Shown here one piece after another: positions 53,966 to 62,763 of a stretch of 64,000 nt of DNA. The DNA comes from Thermomonas fusca DSM 15424 (GTDB taxonomy: Bacteria > Pseudomonadota > Gammaproteobacteria > Xanthomonadales > Xanthomonadaceae). The notes beneath the pieces were generated by a model. The model was not told the DNA's origin. It did not search any database and worked only from the letters and a program-made list of their open reading frames with translations. Numbering within the stretch: position 1 is the stretch's first letter; each line of letters opens with the position of its first letter. The stretch is taken from contig NZ_AUIV01000001.1 in NCBI RefSeq assembly GCF_000423885.1, positions 1 to 64,000 on the forward strand, in the 5' to 3' direction. Both the position numbers and the translations under genes were made by a program.

Positions 53966-54418
53966 CTATCCTGCCATCGATGCGCCGCCGCCGGCAGCCT
54001 CGCGCTGCTGCATCGCCAGCTTCAGTTCACGCCGGGCCGCGGCCGGCAGCATGTCCGGCCAGAACACCAGACGCCGGGTGCGCCCGTCGGGATCGCGCCA
54101 GCACAGGAACCCCAGGGGGCCGCGCCAACGCACGCGCAGCGAGGCCATGGGCATTTCATCGCAGCGGGCTTCGCCCAAACCTCCCGGAATCACCAGCGCG
54201 CGTGGCGGCTGCAGGACATGCCGGCGCACCTCGCGGATGCCCCAAGCGCCGGCCAGCAGCGTCAGCGGCCAGGCCACGATGGGCGGCAGGTCGGAAGCAA
54301 GCAGCGAGAACGGCGCCAGCAGCGCCAGGGCAAGCAGCGCGGCGGTCAGCCAGCGCGAGGGAAGCCAGTCAAACCGGCAGGGCGCGGATGCGTTCGACAA
54401 GCGCCGCGATTTCGACAT
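53966..54418 (-). CDS. YgfX/CptA-like membrane protein
   Basis: 150 aa from the ATG at 54418, which overlaps the end of sdhE by 50 bp. Two adjacent transmembrane helices (about 22-60: WLTAALLALALLAPFSLLA and IVAWPLTLLAGAWGI) precede a cytosolic domain with GFLCWRDPDGRTRRLVFWPDML. This fits the YgfX family, encoded next to sdhE in enteric bacteria, reported as a toxin-like or SdhE-partner membrane protein. The role in xanthomonads is not established. The start is not firmly fixed. Confidence 0.8.
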   Translation of the reverse strand: MSKSRRLSNASAPCRFDWLPSRWLTAALLALALLAPFSLLASDLPPIVAWPLTLLAGAWGIREVRRHVLQPPRALVIPGGLGEARCDEMPMASLRVRWRGPLGFLCWRDPDGRTRRLVFWPDMLPAAARRELKLAMQQREAAGGGASMAG

Positions 54419-54626
54419 CGCCGGGCACCTCATGGCCAAGGAACCAGCGCCAGAGTCTGTCGTCTTCGCTGTCCAGCAGGCGCAGGAAAACCTCGCGTTC
54501 GGCGGTCGGACTTTGCCGCCATGCACGATCCAGCCAGCGTTCCAGCAGCTGGTCGAGTTCGCGCATGCCGCGCCGGCAGCGCCAGCGCAGCTTCCTCAGT
54601 TCGGTCTCGTCGTCGAGGCTGTCCAT
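54369..54626 (-). CDS. sdhE: FAD assembly factor SdhE
   Basis: 85 aa. SdhE inserts FAD covalently into the succinate dehydrogenase flavoprotein. The family core is present: ELRKLRWRCRRGMRELDQLL contains the conserved RGM(R/K)E motif, followed by FLRLLDSEDDRLWRWFLGHE. It lies 42 bp downstream of sdhB within the sdh operon. Confidence 0.94.
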   Translation of the reverse strand: MDSLDDETELRKLRWRCRRGMRELDQLLERWLDRAWRQSPTAEREVFLRLLDSEDDRLWRWFLGHEVPGDVEIAALVERIRALPV

Positions 54627-54668
54627 GCGCGCGGCATCATCCCGCCGCAGCGGGAATCCGTCCTTCCA

Positions 54669-55451
54669 TCAGATCTTGCGGGCCAGCATCAGCTTCTTGA
54701 TCTCGGCGATCGCCTTGGCCGGGTTCAAGCCCTTCGGGCAGGTTCGCGTGCAGTTCATGATGGTGTGGCAGCGATACAGTTTGAACGGATCTTCCAGCTC
54801 GTCGAGGCGGGCGCCGGTGTCTTCGTCGCGACTGTCCACGATCCAGCGGTAAGCCTGCAGCAGGATCGCCGGGCCGAGGTAGCGGTCGCCGTTCCACCAA
54901 TAGCTGGGACAGGCGGTGCTGCAGCAGGCGCACAGGATGCACTCGTACAGGCCATCGAGCTTGGCGCGGTCTTCCTTGCTCTGCAGGCGCTCGCGGTCGG
55001 TCGGCGCCGGCGTCTGGGTGCGCAGCCACGGACGGATGCTGGCGTGCTGGGCGTAGAAGTGGGTGAGGTCGGGCACCAGGTCCTTGACCACCGGCATGTG
55101 CGGCAGCGGGTAGATCGCCACTTCGCCGCCCTTCACGCTGTCGCTGGCGCAGATGCAGGCCAGCGTGTTGGTGCCGTCGATGTTCATCGCGCAGGAACCG
55201 CAGATGCCTTCGCGGCAGGAGCGGCGGAAGGTCAGCGTGGGGTCGATCTCGTTCTTGATCTTGATCAGCGCGTCCAGCACCATCGGCCCGCACGCCGCCA
55301 TGTCCACCTCGTAGGTGTCGGTGCGCGGATTGAGGCCGTCGTCGGGGTTCCAGCGGTAGATCTTGAAGGTGCGCGGCTTCTTGGCGCCCTGCGCCGGGAA
55401 GTGCTTGCCCTTCTGGATCCTGGAGTTCTTCGGGAGGTTGAATTCGGCCAT
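54669..55451 (-). CDS. sdhB: Succinate dehydrogenase iron-sulfur subunit
   Basis: 260 aa. It carries the three Fe-S clusters: the N-terminal [2Fe-2S] ferredoxin motif CREGICGSCAMNIDG with a later Cys (LACIC), and the C-terminal cysteine groups CILCACCSTACPSYWWN and CRTCPKGLNP. It passes electrons from SdhA to quinone in complex II. It is separated from sdhA by an 83-bp gap containing two inverted REP-type elements. Confidence 0.96.
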   Translation of the reverse strand: MAEFNLPKNSRIQKGKHFPAQGAKKPRTFKIYRWNPDDGLNPRTDTYEVDMAACGPMVLDALIKIKNEIDPTLTFRRSCREGICGSCAMNIDGTNTLACICASDSVKGGEVAIYPLPHMPVVKDLVPDLTHFYAQHASIRPWLRTQTPAPTDRERLQSKEDRAKLDGLYECILCACCSTACPSYWWNGDRYLGPAILLQAYRWIVDSRDEDTGARLDELEDPFKLYRCHTIMNCTRTCPKGLNPAKAIAEIKKLMLARKI

Positions 55452-55468
55452 TTGCTGGATTCCTGCGT

Positions 55469-55531
55469 TGTAGGCGCGCCTTGGGCGCGACGCTCTGTTT
55501 GCTTCCGGTCGCGGCCGCAGCCGCCCCTACA
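55469..55531. repeat. Inverted pair of REP-type elements between sdhA and sdhB
   Basis: A TGTAGG-headed element (from 55469, running TGTAGGCGCGCCTTGGGCGC) faces an inverted copy ending CCTACA at 55531 (its reverse complement runs TGTAGGGGCGGCTGCGGCCG). Each copy contains a small hairpin. This head-to-head pair resembles the BIME arrangement of REP elements widespread in Xanthomonadaceae and Pseudomonas. Located inside an operon, it could stabilise the upstream part of the mRNA or lower sdhB expression. The related RAYT transposase is not in the window. Confidence 0.75.
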
Positions 55532-55534
55532 GGT

Positions 55535-57322
55535 TCAGTAGACCCGCTTTTTCGGCGGCACCACTTCGACGTCGCTGCTGAGCGTGTACATGTGCACCGG
55601 CCGGTAGTCGATGCGGGTGTTGCCGGCGGCGTCGGCCCAGCAGATGGTGTGCTTGTGCCAGCTGTCGTCGTCGCGATCCGGGAAGTCCTCGCGGGCGTGC
55701 GCGCCGCGGGATTCCTTGCGGTTTTCGGCGGAAACAATGGTCACCAGCGCCTGGCCCAGCAGGTTCTGCAGCTCCAGCGTTTCCACCAGGTCCGAGTTCC
55801 AGACCAGCGAACGGTCGGCCACCTTGACGTCGGCGAAGCTGGCGTGGATGTCGCTGATCGCCTTGACGCCCTCGGCCAGGGTTTCGCCGGTGCGGAACAC
55901 CGCGGCATCGCGCTGCATCGCGCGCTGCATGTTGTTGCGGATCTCCGCCGTCGGCGTGTCGCCGTGGGCGTTGCGCAGCTTGTCGAGGTTGGCCAGCGAG
56001 CGGTCGCAGGCATCGCCGGCCAGTTCCTTGTGCGGTGCGCCCGGCTTGATCGTCTCACTGCAGCGGTTGGCCACCGCGCGGCCGAACACCACCAGGTCGA
56101 GCAGCGAATTCGAGCCCAGGCGGTTGGCGCCGTGCACCGACACGCAGGCGGCTTCGCCGATGGCGTACAGGCCCGGCACCACGGAATCGGGGTTGCCGTC
56201 CTTCAGCTGCACCACTTCGCCGTGGTAGTTGGTGGGGATGCCGCCCATGTTGTAGTGCACGGTCGGGATCACCGGGATCGGCTGCTTCTCGACGTCCACG
56301 CCGGCGAAGATGCGCGCGCTCTCGGCGATGCCCGGCAGCTTCTCGTGGATGTCGGCCGGGTTGAGGTGGGTGAGGTCGAGGAAGATGTGATCCTTGTGCT
56401 CGCCCACGCCGCGGCCTTCGCGGATCTCGATGGTCATCGAGCGCGACACCACGTCGCGCGAGGCCAGGTCCTTGGCGTTCGGCGCATAGCGCTCCATGAA
56501 GCGCTCGCCGTTGCTGTTGCGCAGGATGCCGCCTTCGCCGCGCACGCCCTCGGTGATCAGGCAGCCGGCACCGTAGATGCCGGTGGGGTGGAACTGCACG
56601 AACTCCATGTCCTGCAGGCCCAGCCCGGCGCGCAGGGCCATGCCGCCGCCGTCGCCGGTGCAGGTATGCGCCGAGGTCGCGGAGAAATACGCGCGGCCAT
56701 AGCCGCCGGTGGCCAGCACCACACCCTGGGCGCGGAACAGGTGCAGGGTGCCGTCGCTCATGTCCAGCGCCAGCACGCCGCGGCAGGCGCCCTCCTCGTC
56801 CATGATCAGGTCGAGGGCGAAGTATTCGATGAAGAAGCGCGCGTCATGCGCCAGCGCCTGCTGGTACAGGGTGTGCAGGATGGCGTGGCCGGTGCGGTCG
56901 GCGGCGGCGCAGGTGCGCTGCGCGGTGCCCTTGCCGTAGTGCGTGGTCATGCCGCCGAACGGGCGCTGGTAGATCTTGCCTTCCTCGGTGCGCGAGAACG
57001 GCACGCCGTAGTGCTCCAGCTCGATGATCGCGGCCGGAGCCTCCTTGCACATGTATTCGATCGCGTCCTGGTCGCCCAGCCAGTCCGACCCCTTGATGGT
57101 GTCGTAGAAATGGAAGCGCCAGTCGTCCTCGCCCATGTTGCCCAGCGCGGCGGAAATGCCGCCCTGCGCCGCCACGGTGTGGCTGCGGGTCGGAAAGACC
57201 TTGCTGATGCAGGCGGTCTGCAGGCCCTTCTGGGCCAAGCCGAAGGTGGCCCGCAGGCCGGCGCCGCCGGCCCCGACCACGATCATGTCGAACTTGTGTT
57301 CCTGAATCTTGTAGGCGGACAT
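55535..57322 (-). CDS. sdhA: Succinate dehydrogenase flavoprotein subunit
   Basis: 595 aa. The N-terminal FAD motif VVGAGGAGLRATFGLAQKG is followed by SHTVAAQGG, containing the His that takes the covalent FAD. The substrate-site signature HPTGIYGAGCLITEG and a C-terminal cap with DDDSWHKHT are intact. It oxidises succinate to fumarate in the citric acid cycle and respiratory chain. It follows sdhD by 6 bp. Confidence 0.97.
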   Translation of the reverse strand: MSAYKIQEHKFDMIVVGAGGAGLRATFGLAQKGLQTACISKVFPTRSHTVAAQGGISAALGNMGEDDWRFHFYDTIKGSDWLGDQDAIEYMCKEAPAAIIELEHYGVPFSRTEEGKIYQRPFGGMTTHYGKGTAQRTCAAADRTGHAILHTLYQQALAHDARFFIEYFALDLIMDEEGACRGVLALDMSDGTLHLFRAQGVVLATGGYGRAYFSATSAHTCTGDGGGMALRAGLGLQDMEFVQFHPTGIYGAGCLITEGVRGEGGILRNSNGERFMERYAPNAKDLASRDVVSRSMTIEIREGRGVGEHKDHIFLDLTHLNPADIHEKLPGIAESARIFAGVDVEKQPIPVIPTVHYNMGGIPTNYHGEVVQLKDGNPDSVVPGLYAIGEAACVSVHGANRLGSNSLLDLVVFGRAVANRCSETIKPGAPHKELAGDACDRSLANLDKLRNAHGDTPTAEIRNNMQRAMQRDAAVFRTGETLAEGVKAISDIHASFADVKVADRSLVWNSDLVETLELQNLLGQALVTIVSAENRKESRGAHAREDFPDRDDDSWHKHTICWADAAGNTRIDYRPVHMYTLSSDVEVVPPKKRVY

Positions 57323-57328
57323 CGCAGG

Positions 57329-57724
57329 TCAGCTCCCGAGCGCGATGCGCAGCACCGCAAGCACGCTGGCGATGGCCGCCAGTGCGCAGATGAAAAGGAC
57401 GGCAAGTTGGGCAACAGCGCCAGTCAGCGGCGTGTGCACGTAGTCTTCGATGATGACCTGCAGGCCGAGCTTGGCGTGCCAGAACATCCCCAGCAGGAAG
57501 GCCACCAGCACCGTGGCGTTGACCGCGTCGGCCACCAGCGCATGCACCACCGCGTAGTCGGCGGTGCGCAGCGAAAGCACCATGCCCAGCAGCCACAGCC
57601 CGCTCAGGCCGGTGGCAAGCGCGGTGATGCGCTGCCAGATGAAATGATGGGTACCGTCCTTCGCCGAACCCAAGCCGCGGGCGCGCTTCAGCGGCGTGCG
57701 CAGATCCTTCGCGTTTCCGTTCAT
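57329..57724 (-). CDS. sdhD: Succinate dehydrogenase membrane anchor subunit
   Basis: 131 aa from the ATG at 57724, which overlaps the sdhC stop (ATGA). Three transmembrane helices are visible. HHFIWQRITALATGLSGLWL contains the typical SdhD start of helix I, and KLGLQVIIEDYVHTPLTGAV gives the conserved Asp-Tyr near the quinone site. It anchors SdhAB with SdhC. Confidence 0.92.
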   Translation of the reverse strand: MNGNAKDLRTPLKRARGLGSAKDGTHHFIWQRITALATGLSGLWLLGMVLSLRTADYAVVHALVADAVNATVLVAFLLGMFWHAKLGLQVIIEDYVHTPLTGAVAQLAVLFICALAAIASVLAVLRIALGS

Positions 57725-58131
57725 GCCTGCCCCCAACGCGTCAGCACGATGCCCCAGGCGAGCACGGTGAACACCACGCTGCCGATGATCGAGATCCAGC
57801 TGCTGCGGATGAAATCCGGGATCGCGAAGCCCAACCCGCCGTCCTGCAGCAGGTGGCGGATGCCGTTGATGAGGTGGTAGGCCAGCGCCCAGCTGAAGCC
57901 GAACATCAGCAGCTTGCCCAGCGGCGAACCGAGGCAGGTGGCGAAAGCGTTCCAGCGGGCGGGCCCACCGGCCAGCGCCAGCAGCCCATAGACCAGCGCC
58001 AGCGCACCGACGGAAAGAGCGGTGCCGGTGGCGCGGTGGATGATCGACGTCATCATCTGCATCTGCCAGCGATAGACCTGCAGGTGCGGTGACAGTGGAC
58101 GTTCGCGGATGCGAGGTTCAGGAGCAGCCAT
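57721..58131 (-). CDS. sdhC: Succinate dehydrogenase cytochrome b556 subunit
   Basis: 136 aa. It starts with RERPLSPHLQVYRWQMQMMT and SIIHRATGTALSVGAL, the SdhC signature holding the Ser/Arg of the quinone site. The haem-ligand His is in LAYHLINGIRHLLQD. Three transmembrane helices are present. It lies 48 bp after a DUF1674 gene and is the first structural gene of complex II. Confidence 0.93.
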   Translation of the reverse strand: MAAPEPRIRERPLSPHLQVYRWQMQMMTSIIHRATGTALSVGALALVYGLLALAGGPARWNAFATCLGSPLGKLLMFGFSWALAYHLINGIRHLLQDGGLGFAIPDFIRSSWISIIGSVVFTVLAWGIVLTRWGQA

Positions 58132-58179
58132 GAGCTGTGCTTTCTCCGGGCTGGGCGGCTTGCGCCGCGTGGCGGTGGA

Positions 58180-58371
58180 TCAGAAGTCGATGCAGCGGCC
58201 GTTCTTTTCCCAATCCCCGTAACGGGTGGGATCCAGACCCCCGCGCCCGCCATGCTCTTCGGCGGCGGGCGGAACGTCCGGAACCGGTTGCGGCGCGGGC
58301 GTTCCGGGCGCGGCCTGTGCAGGCGCGGACTCGGGTGCGGGACTGGATTGGCCTATGATCGACACGTTCAC
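58180..58371 (-). CDS. DUF1674 protein (SdhAF4-like succinate dehydrogenase assembly factor)
   Basis: 63 aa. The C-terminal 23 residues (GGRGGLDPTRYGDWEKNGRC then IDF) are the hallmark of DUF1674, related to eukaryotic SDH assembly factor 4, which chaperones flavinated SdhA. The first 40 residues are a Pro/Ala-rich leader. The start is a GTG at 58371 or 58365. A TAAACT box at about 58383-58388 (minus strand) could drive it and the whole sdh operon. Only about 30 bp separate it from the divergent ygfZ gene. Confidence 0.85.
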   Translation of the reverse strand: MNVSIIGQSSPAPESAPAQAAPGTPAPQPVPDVPPAAEEHGGRGGLDPTRYGDWEKNGRCIDF

Positions 58372-58399
58372 AACCCGCTCAGTTTACGCCTCGCAACCG

Positions 58400-59254
58400 A
58401 TGCACGACAAGCCGCAACCCGCACCAGACCACGAATTCCGACTGCCCGGCCATCGCCTGCTGTCCATATGCGGACGCGATGCAATCGCATTCGCGCAGGC
58501 GCAGCTCATGAATGACGTGGCTGCGCTGGCCGATGGGCACTGGCAATGGAACGGGTGGCTGACCGCCAAGGGCCGAGTGGTGGCGCTGTTCGCACTGCTG
58601 CGGCTGGACGCGGAAACGCTGTGGCTGCTGCTGGCGGATGCGGAGCCGACCGAGCTGGCCGCGCAACTGCAGCGCTATGTGTTCCGGAGCAAGCTGAAAC
58701 TCGCGCCGCTGGACTTGCAGGTGATCGGTAGCTTCCAGCCGCCGGTACTCGCGCGCGGTTCCGCACTGGCGGCGTCCGCCGCCGATGACATCGAACTCGA
58801 CATGGGCAGCGACGAAGCACCGCGCCGCCTGCAGATCCGTCGGACCACCGCCGTCGACGACGACGCCGCGCGCGAACGCTGGGATGCATTCGATCTTGCG
58901 CATGGCTTGCCCCGCCTGCCCGAATCGCAGGCCGGCCAGTGGACGCCGCAGCAGCTGTCGCTGGAACGGCTGCGCGCCTTCAGCGTCAGCAAGGGCTGCT
59001 ACCCGGGCCAGGAAATCGTTGCCCGCACGCACTTCCTGGGCCAGGCCAAGCGCGGCCTTGGCCTGTTCGAAAGCGCAACGCCGCTGCCCGCCGCCACCGA
59101 GGTGACCGACGACGGCCGCGGCATCGGCACCATCATCGCCAGTGCCGGCAACCTGTCTCTGGCGGTATTGCCGCTGGAGCATCCCGATGCCGGCATCGTC
59201 GCGGCCGGTTTGCCGTTGCATCGTCGCCCGCTGGCGGACGGCCTGGCCCGCTGA
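58400..59254 (+). CDS. ygfZ: YgfZ-like folate-binding Fe-S repair protein
   Basis: 284 aa from the ATG at 58400; an ATG at 58355 is possible. It is related to aminomethyltransferases (GcvT). The YgfZ fingerprint KGCYPGQE(I)xAR is intact as SKGCYPGQEIVAR near residues 199-211, including the essential Cys. The protein supports maturation of certain Fe-S enzymes using folate. Its placement head-to-head with the succinate dehydrogenase operon, itself rich in Fe-S clusters, fits that role. Confidence 0.92.
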   Translation: MHDKPQPAPDHEFRLPGHRLLSICGRDAIAFAQAQLMNDVAALADGHWQWNGWLTAKGRVVALFALLRLDAETLWLLLADAEPTELAAQLQRYVFRSKLKLAPLDLQVIGSFQPPVLARGSALAASAADDIELDMGSDEAPRRLQIRRTTAVDDDAARERWDAFDLAHGLPRLPESQAGQWTPQQLSLERLRAFSVSKGCYPGQEIVARTHFLGQAKRGLGLFESATPLPAATEVTDDGRGIGTIIASAGNLSLAVLPLEHPDAGIVAAGLPLHRRPLADGLAR

Positions 59255-59422
59255 TCCGCACGCGGCCTCCGCTACGCAGCGGATCTCCGCCGCCGAACCG
59301 ATACGGATTGACCCACGTGCTGCGCGTTGGCGTGACGGTTCGCCAATTGCCTTGGGGAACCGCTATGGTTGAGATCGCTGCAGCAACCGGCACGTGACCA
59401 TGGCATTCCGGGGAATGGCCAC

Positions 59423-61030
59423 ATGGCATTACTGAATTCCGATGTACTGGTCGTCGGCGGCGGCCTTGCCGGCATCGTCACGGCGCTGGAACTGCTGCGC
59501 GCCGGCCACCGCGTGGTGCTGGTGGACCGCGACACGCCGGAGCGTTTCGGCGGGCTGGCGCTGTGGGCGTTCGGCGGCATGGCGCTGGTGGGCACGCCGC
59601 TGCAGGCGCGCCGCAAGATCATCGATACGCCGGAGATCGCGCTGCGCGACTGGATGCGCTTTGGCGAGTTCGATCCGGCCGACACCCACGCCACCGCGTG
59701 GGCGCGCCATTACGTCGAACACTCCCGCACCGACGTGCACGACTGGCTGCAGGCGCACGGCATCAGCTTCATGCCGGCGGTGAACTGGGTGGAGCGCGGG
59801 CGCGACGGCGACGGCAATTCGGTACCGCGCTATCACGTCGTCTGGGGCAGCTCGCGCGAGCTGGCGCGGCGGATGATCTCCGCGCTGCGCGAGGCTGGCG
59901 CGAACGGCAGGCTCACGCTCCTGCATCGCCACCGCATCACCACGCTGGAAACAAGTGACGGGCGCGTGGCCGGCGCGCGGGCCGTCGACGAAGCCAGCGG
60001 CAGCGAAGTCCGCATCGACGCGCCGGTGGTGGTGCTGGCCACCGGCGGCCTCAACGGCGGCCACGCCGAAACCCGCCGCAACTGGCCGCTGGAACGGCCG
60101 ATGCCCGCCGCCATGCTCAACGGCGCGCATCCGTATGCCGACGGCGCCATGCATCACGCCGCCGAAGCGCTGGGGGCGCGCATCGTCCGCGCCGGCGAGA
60201 TGTGGAACTACGCCGCCGGCTTCCCGCATCCGTTCCCGCATTTCGAGGGGCACGGGCTGTCGGCGATCCCGTGCAAGTCGGCGCTGTGGCTGGACCACGG
60301 CGGTCGGCGCATCGGTCCGGAGCCGCTGGTGACCGGCTTCGACACCCACTGGCTATGCCAGCGGGTGGCCGAGCAGGAAAAACCGTGGACCTGGCACCTG
60401 CTCAACTGGCGCATCGCGGCCAAGGAGTTCGCGATCTCCGGCGCCGAGCACAACCCGCGCATCCGCGACAAGCAGTTCCTGCGCTTCCTCAAGGAAACAC
60501 TGCTGGGCAACCACCGGCTGGTGCGGCAGATGCAGCACGAGAGCGCGCACTTCCTGGTCGACGACACGCTGGCCGGGCTGGCGGACCAGATGAACGCGCT
60601 GACCTGCTCGCACGACGTCGATGCGGCCACGCTGCAGGCCACCGCCGATGCCTTCGATGCGAACTTCGCGGCAGGCGCGAACCCGGAGGCTGACCCGCAG
60701 GTGCAGCGCATCCTGCATGCGCGCCAGTGGGGGCCGGATGCGCTGCGCACCTGCAAACCCGCGCCGCTGCAGCAGCCTGGTGCCGGGCCCTACATCGCCA
60801 TCCACATGCAGCTGATCACCCGCAAGAGCCTGGGCGGGCTGCGCACCGACCTGCATTCGCGCGTGCTGGACGCCGCCGCGGCGCCGATCGCCGGCCTGTA
60901 CTGCGTGGGTGAAGCCGCCGGCTTCGGCGGCGGCGGTGCCTGCGGCAAGCGCTCGCTGGAAGGCACCTTCCTGCCCGGCTGCATCCTCACCGCGCGCGCC
61001 GCCGCGCGTGCCATCCACAGCGGAGCCTGA
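59423..61030 (+). CDS. FAD-dependent dehydrogenase of the fumarate reductase/ketosteroid dehydrogenase type
   Basis: 535 aa from the ATG at 59423, preceded by GGGGAA. The dinucleotide-binding motif is VLVVGGGLAGIVTALELLRAG (residues 8-28), and the C-terminal FAD motif is GLYCVGEAAGFGGGGACGK then SLEGTFLPGCI. The arrangement matches FAD-binding dehydrogenases related to fumarate reductase flavoproteins and 3-ketosteroid dehydrogenase. No signal peptide is visible. It lies 3 bp from a ThDP enzyme gene, so the two probably serve one pathway. The substrate is unknown, and no steroid or aromatic degradation genes are near. Confidence 0.88.
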   Translation: MALLNSDVLVVGGGLAGIVTALELLRAGHRVVLVDRDTPERFGGLALWAFGGMALVGTPLQARRKIIDTPEIALRDWMRFGEFDPADTHATAWARHYVEHSRTDVHDWLQAHGISFMPAVNWVERGRDGDGNSVPRYHVVWGSSRELARRMISALREAGANGRLTLLHRHRITTLETSDGRVAGARAVDEASGSEVRIDAPVVVLATGGLNGGHAETRRNWPLERPMPAAMLNGAHPYADGAMHHAAEALGARIVRAGEMWNYAAGFPHPFPHFEGHGLSAIPCKSALWLDHGGRRIGPEPLVTGFDTHWLCQRVAEQEKPWTWHLLNWRIAAKEFAISGAEHNPRIRDKQFLRFLKETLLGNHRLVRQMQHESAHFLVDDTLAGLADQMNALTCSHDVDAATLQATADAFDANFAAGANPEADPQVQRILHARQWGPDALRTCKPAPLQQPGAGPYIAIHMQLITRKSLGGLRTDLHSRVLDAAAAPIAGLYCVGEAAGFGGGGACGKRSLEGTFLPGCILTARAAARAIHSGA

Positions 61031-61033
61031 GCC

Positions 61034-62692
61034 ATGAACGGCGCGCAAGCCCTGATGAAAACGCTGGCCGACGCCGGCATCGAGGTCTGCTTCTCCAACC
61101 CCGGCACCAGCGAAATGCACTTCGTCGCCGCGCTCGATTCGGAGCCGCGCATGCGCGCGGTGCTGGCGCTGTTCGAGGGCGTGGCCACCGGCGCCGCCGA
61201 CGGCTATGCACGGATGGCCGGCAAGCCCGCCGCCACCCTGCTGCATCTTGGCTGCGGCCTCGGCAATGGCCTCGCCAACCTGCACAACGCGCGCAAGGGC
61301 AAGGTGCCGGTGGTCAACATCGTCGGCGACCACGCCACCCACCACGTGCCGTTCGACGCACAGCTGCAGTCCGACATCGAAACCGTGGCGCGCAACGTCT
61401 CGCCCGGCTTCGTGCGCACATCCAAAACCACCGCCACGCTGTGCGCCGATGCGGTGGCCGCGATCCAGGCCGCGCGCGGCCTGCCCGGACAGGTAGCGAC
61501 ACTGATCCTGCCCGCCGACGTCAGCTGGGGGGAAGGCGGCACGCCTTGCCCGCCTCCGCCCGCGCCCGCGCCGCCGCCGGCGGACGACGCCAGCGTTGCC
61601 GCCATCGCCAGCGCCATCCGGAGCGGCGGCAAGGCCGCCCTGCTGCTGGGCAGCAACGCGCTGCGCGAACCGGCGCTGCTGGCTGCGGCGCGCATCGCCG
61701 CGCAGTGCGGGGTGAAGCTTTTCTGCGAAGTCTTCCCCACCCGGCTGGAACGCGGCGCCGGGCTGCCGGCGGTGGAGCGCATCGCCTACCTGGCCGAACT
61801 GGCCACGCTGCAGCTCACCGGCATCGAGCACTTGGTGCTGGTGGATGCGAAACCGCCGGTGTCGTTTTTCGCCTATCCCGGCAAGGCCAGTGAGCTGGTG
61901 CCGGACGGCTGCCGCGTGCATGTGCTGGCGACGCCGGCGCAGGACGCCGGCGCCAGCCTCGACAGGCTCGCCGCCGCGCTGGGCGCGACGCAAGCGACGC
62001 CTGCGCTGCAACCCGTTGCGCGGCCTTCTCGCCCACGAGGCCGGCTCAGCGCCGCCAAGGTCTGCAAGGCGGTCGGCCACCTGTTGCCGGAGCGCGCCAT
62101 CGTCATCGACGAGGCCATCACCTCCGGCCTGCTGCTGGGCGCGATGACCGCGGGCGCGCCGCGCCACGATCTGCTCACCCTCACCGGCGGCGCCATCGGG
62201 CAGGGCCTGCCGAATGCGGTGGGCGCGGCCATCGCCTGCCCGGATCGCCCGGTCATCGCGCTGGTCGGCGACGGCAGCGCGATGTACACGCTGCAGGCGC
62301 TGTGGACGATGGCGCGCGAGCGTCTGGACGTCACCACCATCATCTTCAACAACGCGTCGTATTCGGTCCTCAATGTAGAACTCGAACGCGTGGGCGCCGA
62401 CGCCGCGCCGGGCCCCAAGGCCCGCTCGCAGCTCGACCTGCACGGTCCGGTGCTGGACTTCTGCCGACTGGCGCAGGGCATGGGCGTGCACGCCGCCCGC
62501 GCCGACAGCGCGGAAAGCTTCTGCAAGGCGCTCGAATACGCGCTGGCCCGGCCCGGTCCGCACCTGATCGAAGCGGTCGTGCCGGAAGCGCTGGGCGGCA
62601 CCAAGCGCCGCATGCTGCCCTGGCTGCTGCGTTCGCTCCCACGATTGCCGCTGCCGCTGGCGCGGACGCTGAAACACAAAATCGCGCCCTGA
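61034..62692 (+). CDS. Acetolactate synthase large-subunit-like ThDP-dependent enzyme
   Basis: 552 aa. The N-terminal pyrimidine-binding domain has the catalytic Glu near residue 48 (ALFEGVATGAADGYARM). The C-terminal ThDP motif runs from GDGS near 411 to NN near 439 (VGDGSAMYTLQAL, IIFNNASYSVL). The middle domain is shorter and Pro-rich. It resembles ilvB-like orphan enzymes rather than the branched-chain enzyme, as no small subunit gene follows. Substrates cannot be read from the sequence. It is coupled to the flavin dehydrogenase gene. Confidence 0.88.
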   Translation: MNGAQALMKTLADAGIEVCFSNPGTSEMHFVAALDSEPRMRAVLALFEGVATGAADGYARMAGKPAATLLHLGCGLGNGLANLHNARKGKVPVVNIVGDHATHHVPFDAQLQSDIETVARNVSPGFVRTSKTTATLCADAVAAIQAARGLPGQVATLILPADVSWGEGGTPCPPPPAPAPPPADDASVAAIASAIRSGGKAALLLGSNALREPALLAAARIAAQCGVKLFCEVFPTRLERGAGLPAVERIAYLAELATLQLTGIEHLVLVDAKPPVSFFAYPGKASELVPDGCRVHVLATPAQDAGASLDRLAAALGATQATPALQPVARPSRPRGRLSAAKVCKAVGHLLPERAIVIDEAITSGLLLGAMTAGAPRHDLLTLTGGAIGQGLPNAVGAAIACPDRPVIALVGDGSAMYTLQALWTMARERLDVTTIIFNNASYSVLNVELERVGADAAPGPKARSQLDLHGPVLDFCRLAQGMGVHAARADSAESFCKALEYALARPGPHLIEAVVPEALGGTKRRMLPWLLRSLPRLPLPLARTLKHKIAP

Positions 62693-62763
62693 TGATCCAG
62701 ATCAATCCTCGCGCTGGCGCCACGGACCAAGATCCCGAATCCATCCGTGTCCAAGGAGTCGTT

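Noticed and set aside
55481..57880. A 799-codon open frame antisense to sdhA and sdhD
   Set aside because: Shadow of succinate dehydrogenase genes; composition and lack of domains are those of antisense translation.
61034..62692. Branched-chain acetohydroxyacid synthase (ilvB/ilvI)
   Set aside because: No small-subunit, ilvC or leu genes are nearby, and the partner gene is a flavin dehydrogenase; an orphan ThDP enzyme is the safer call.
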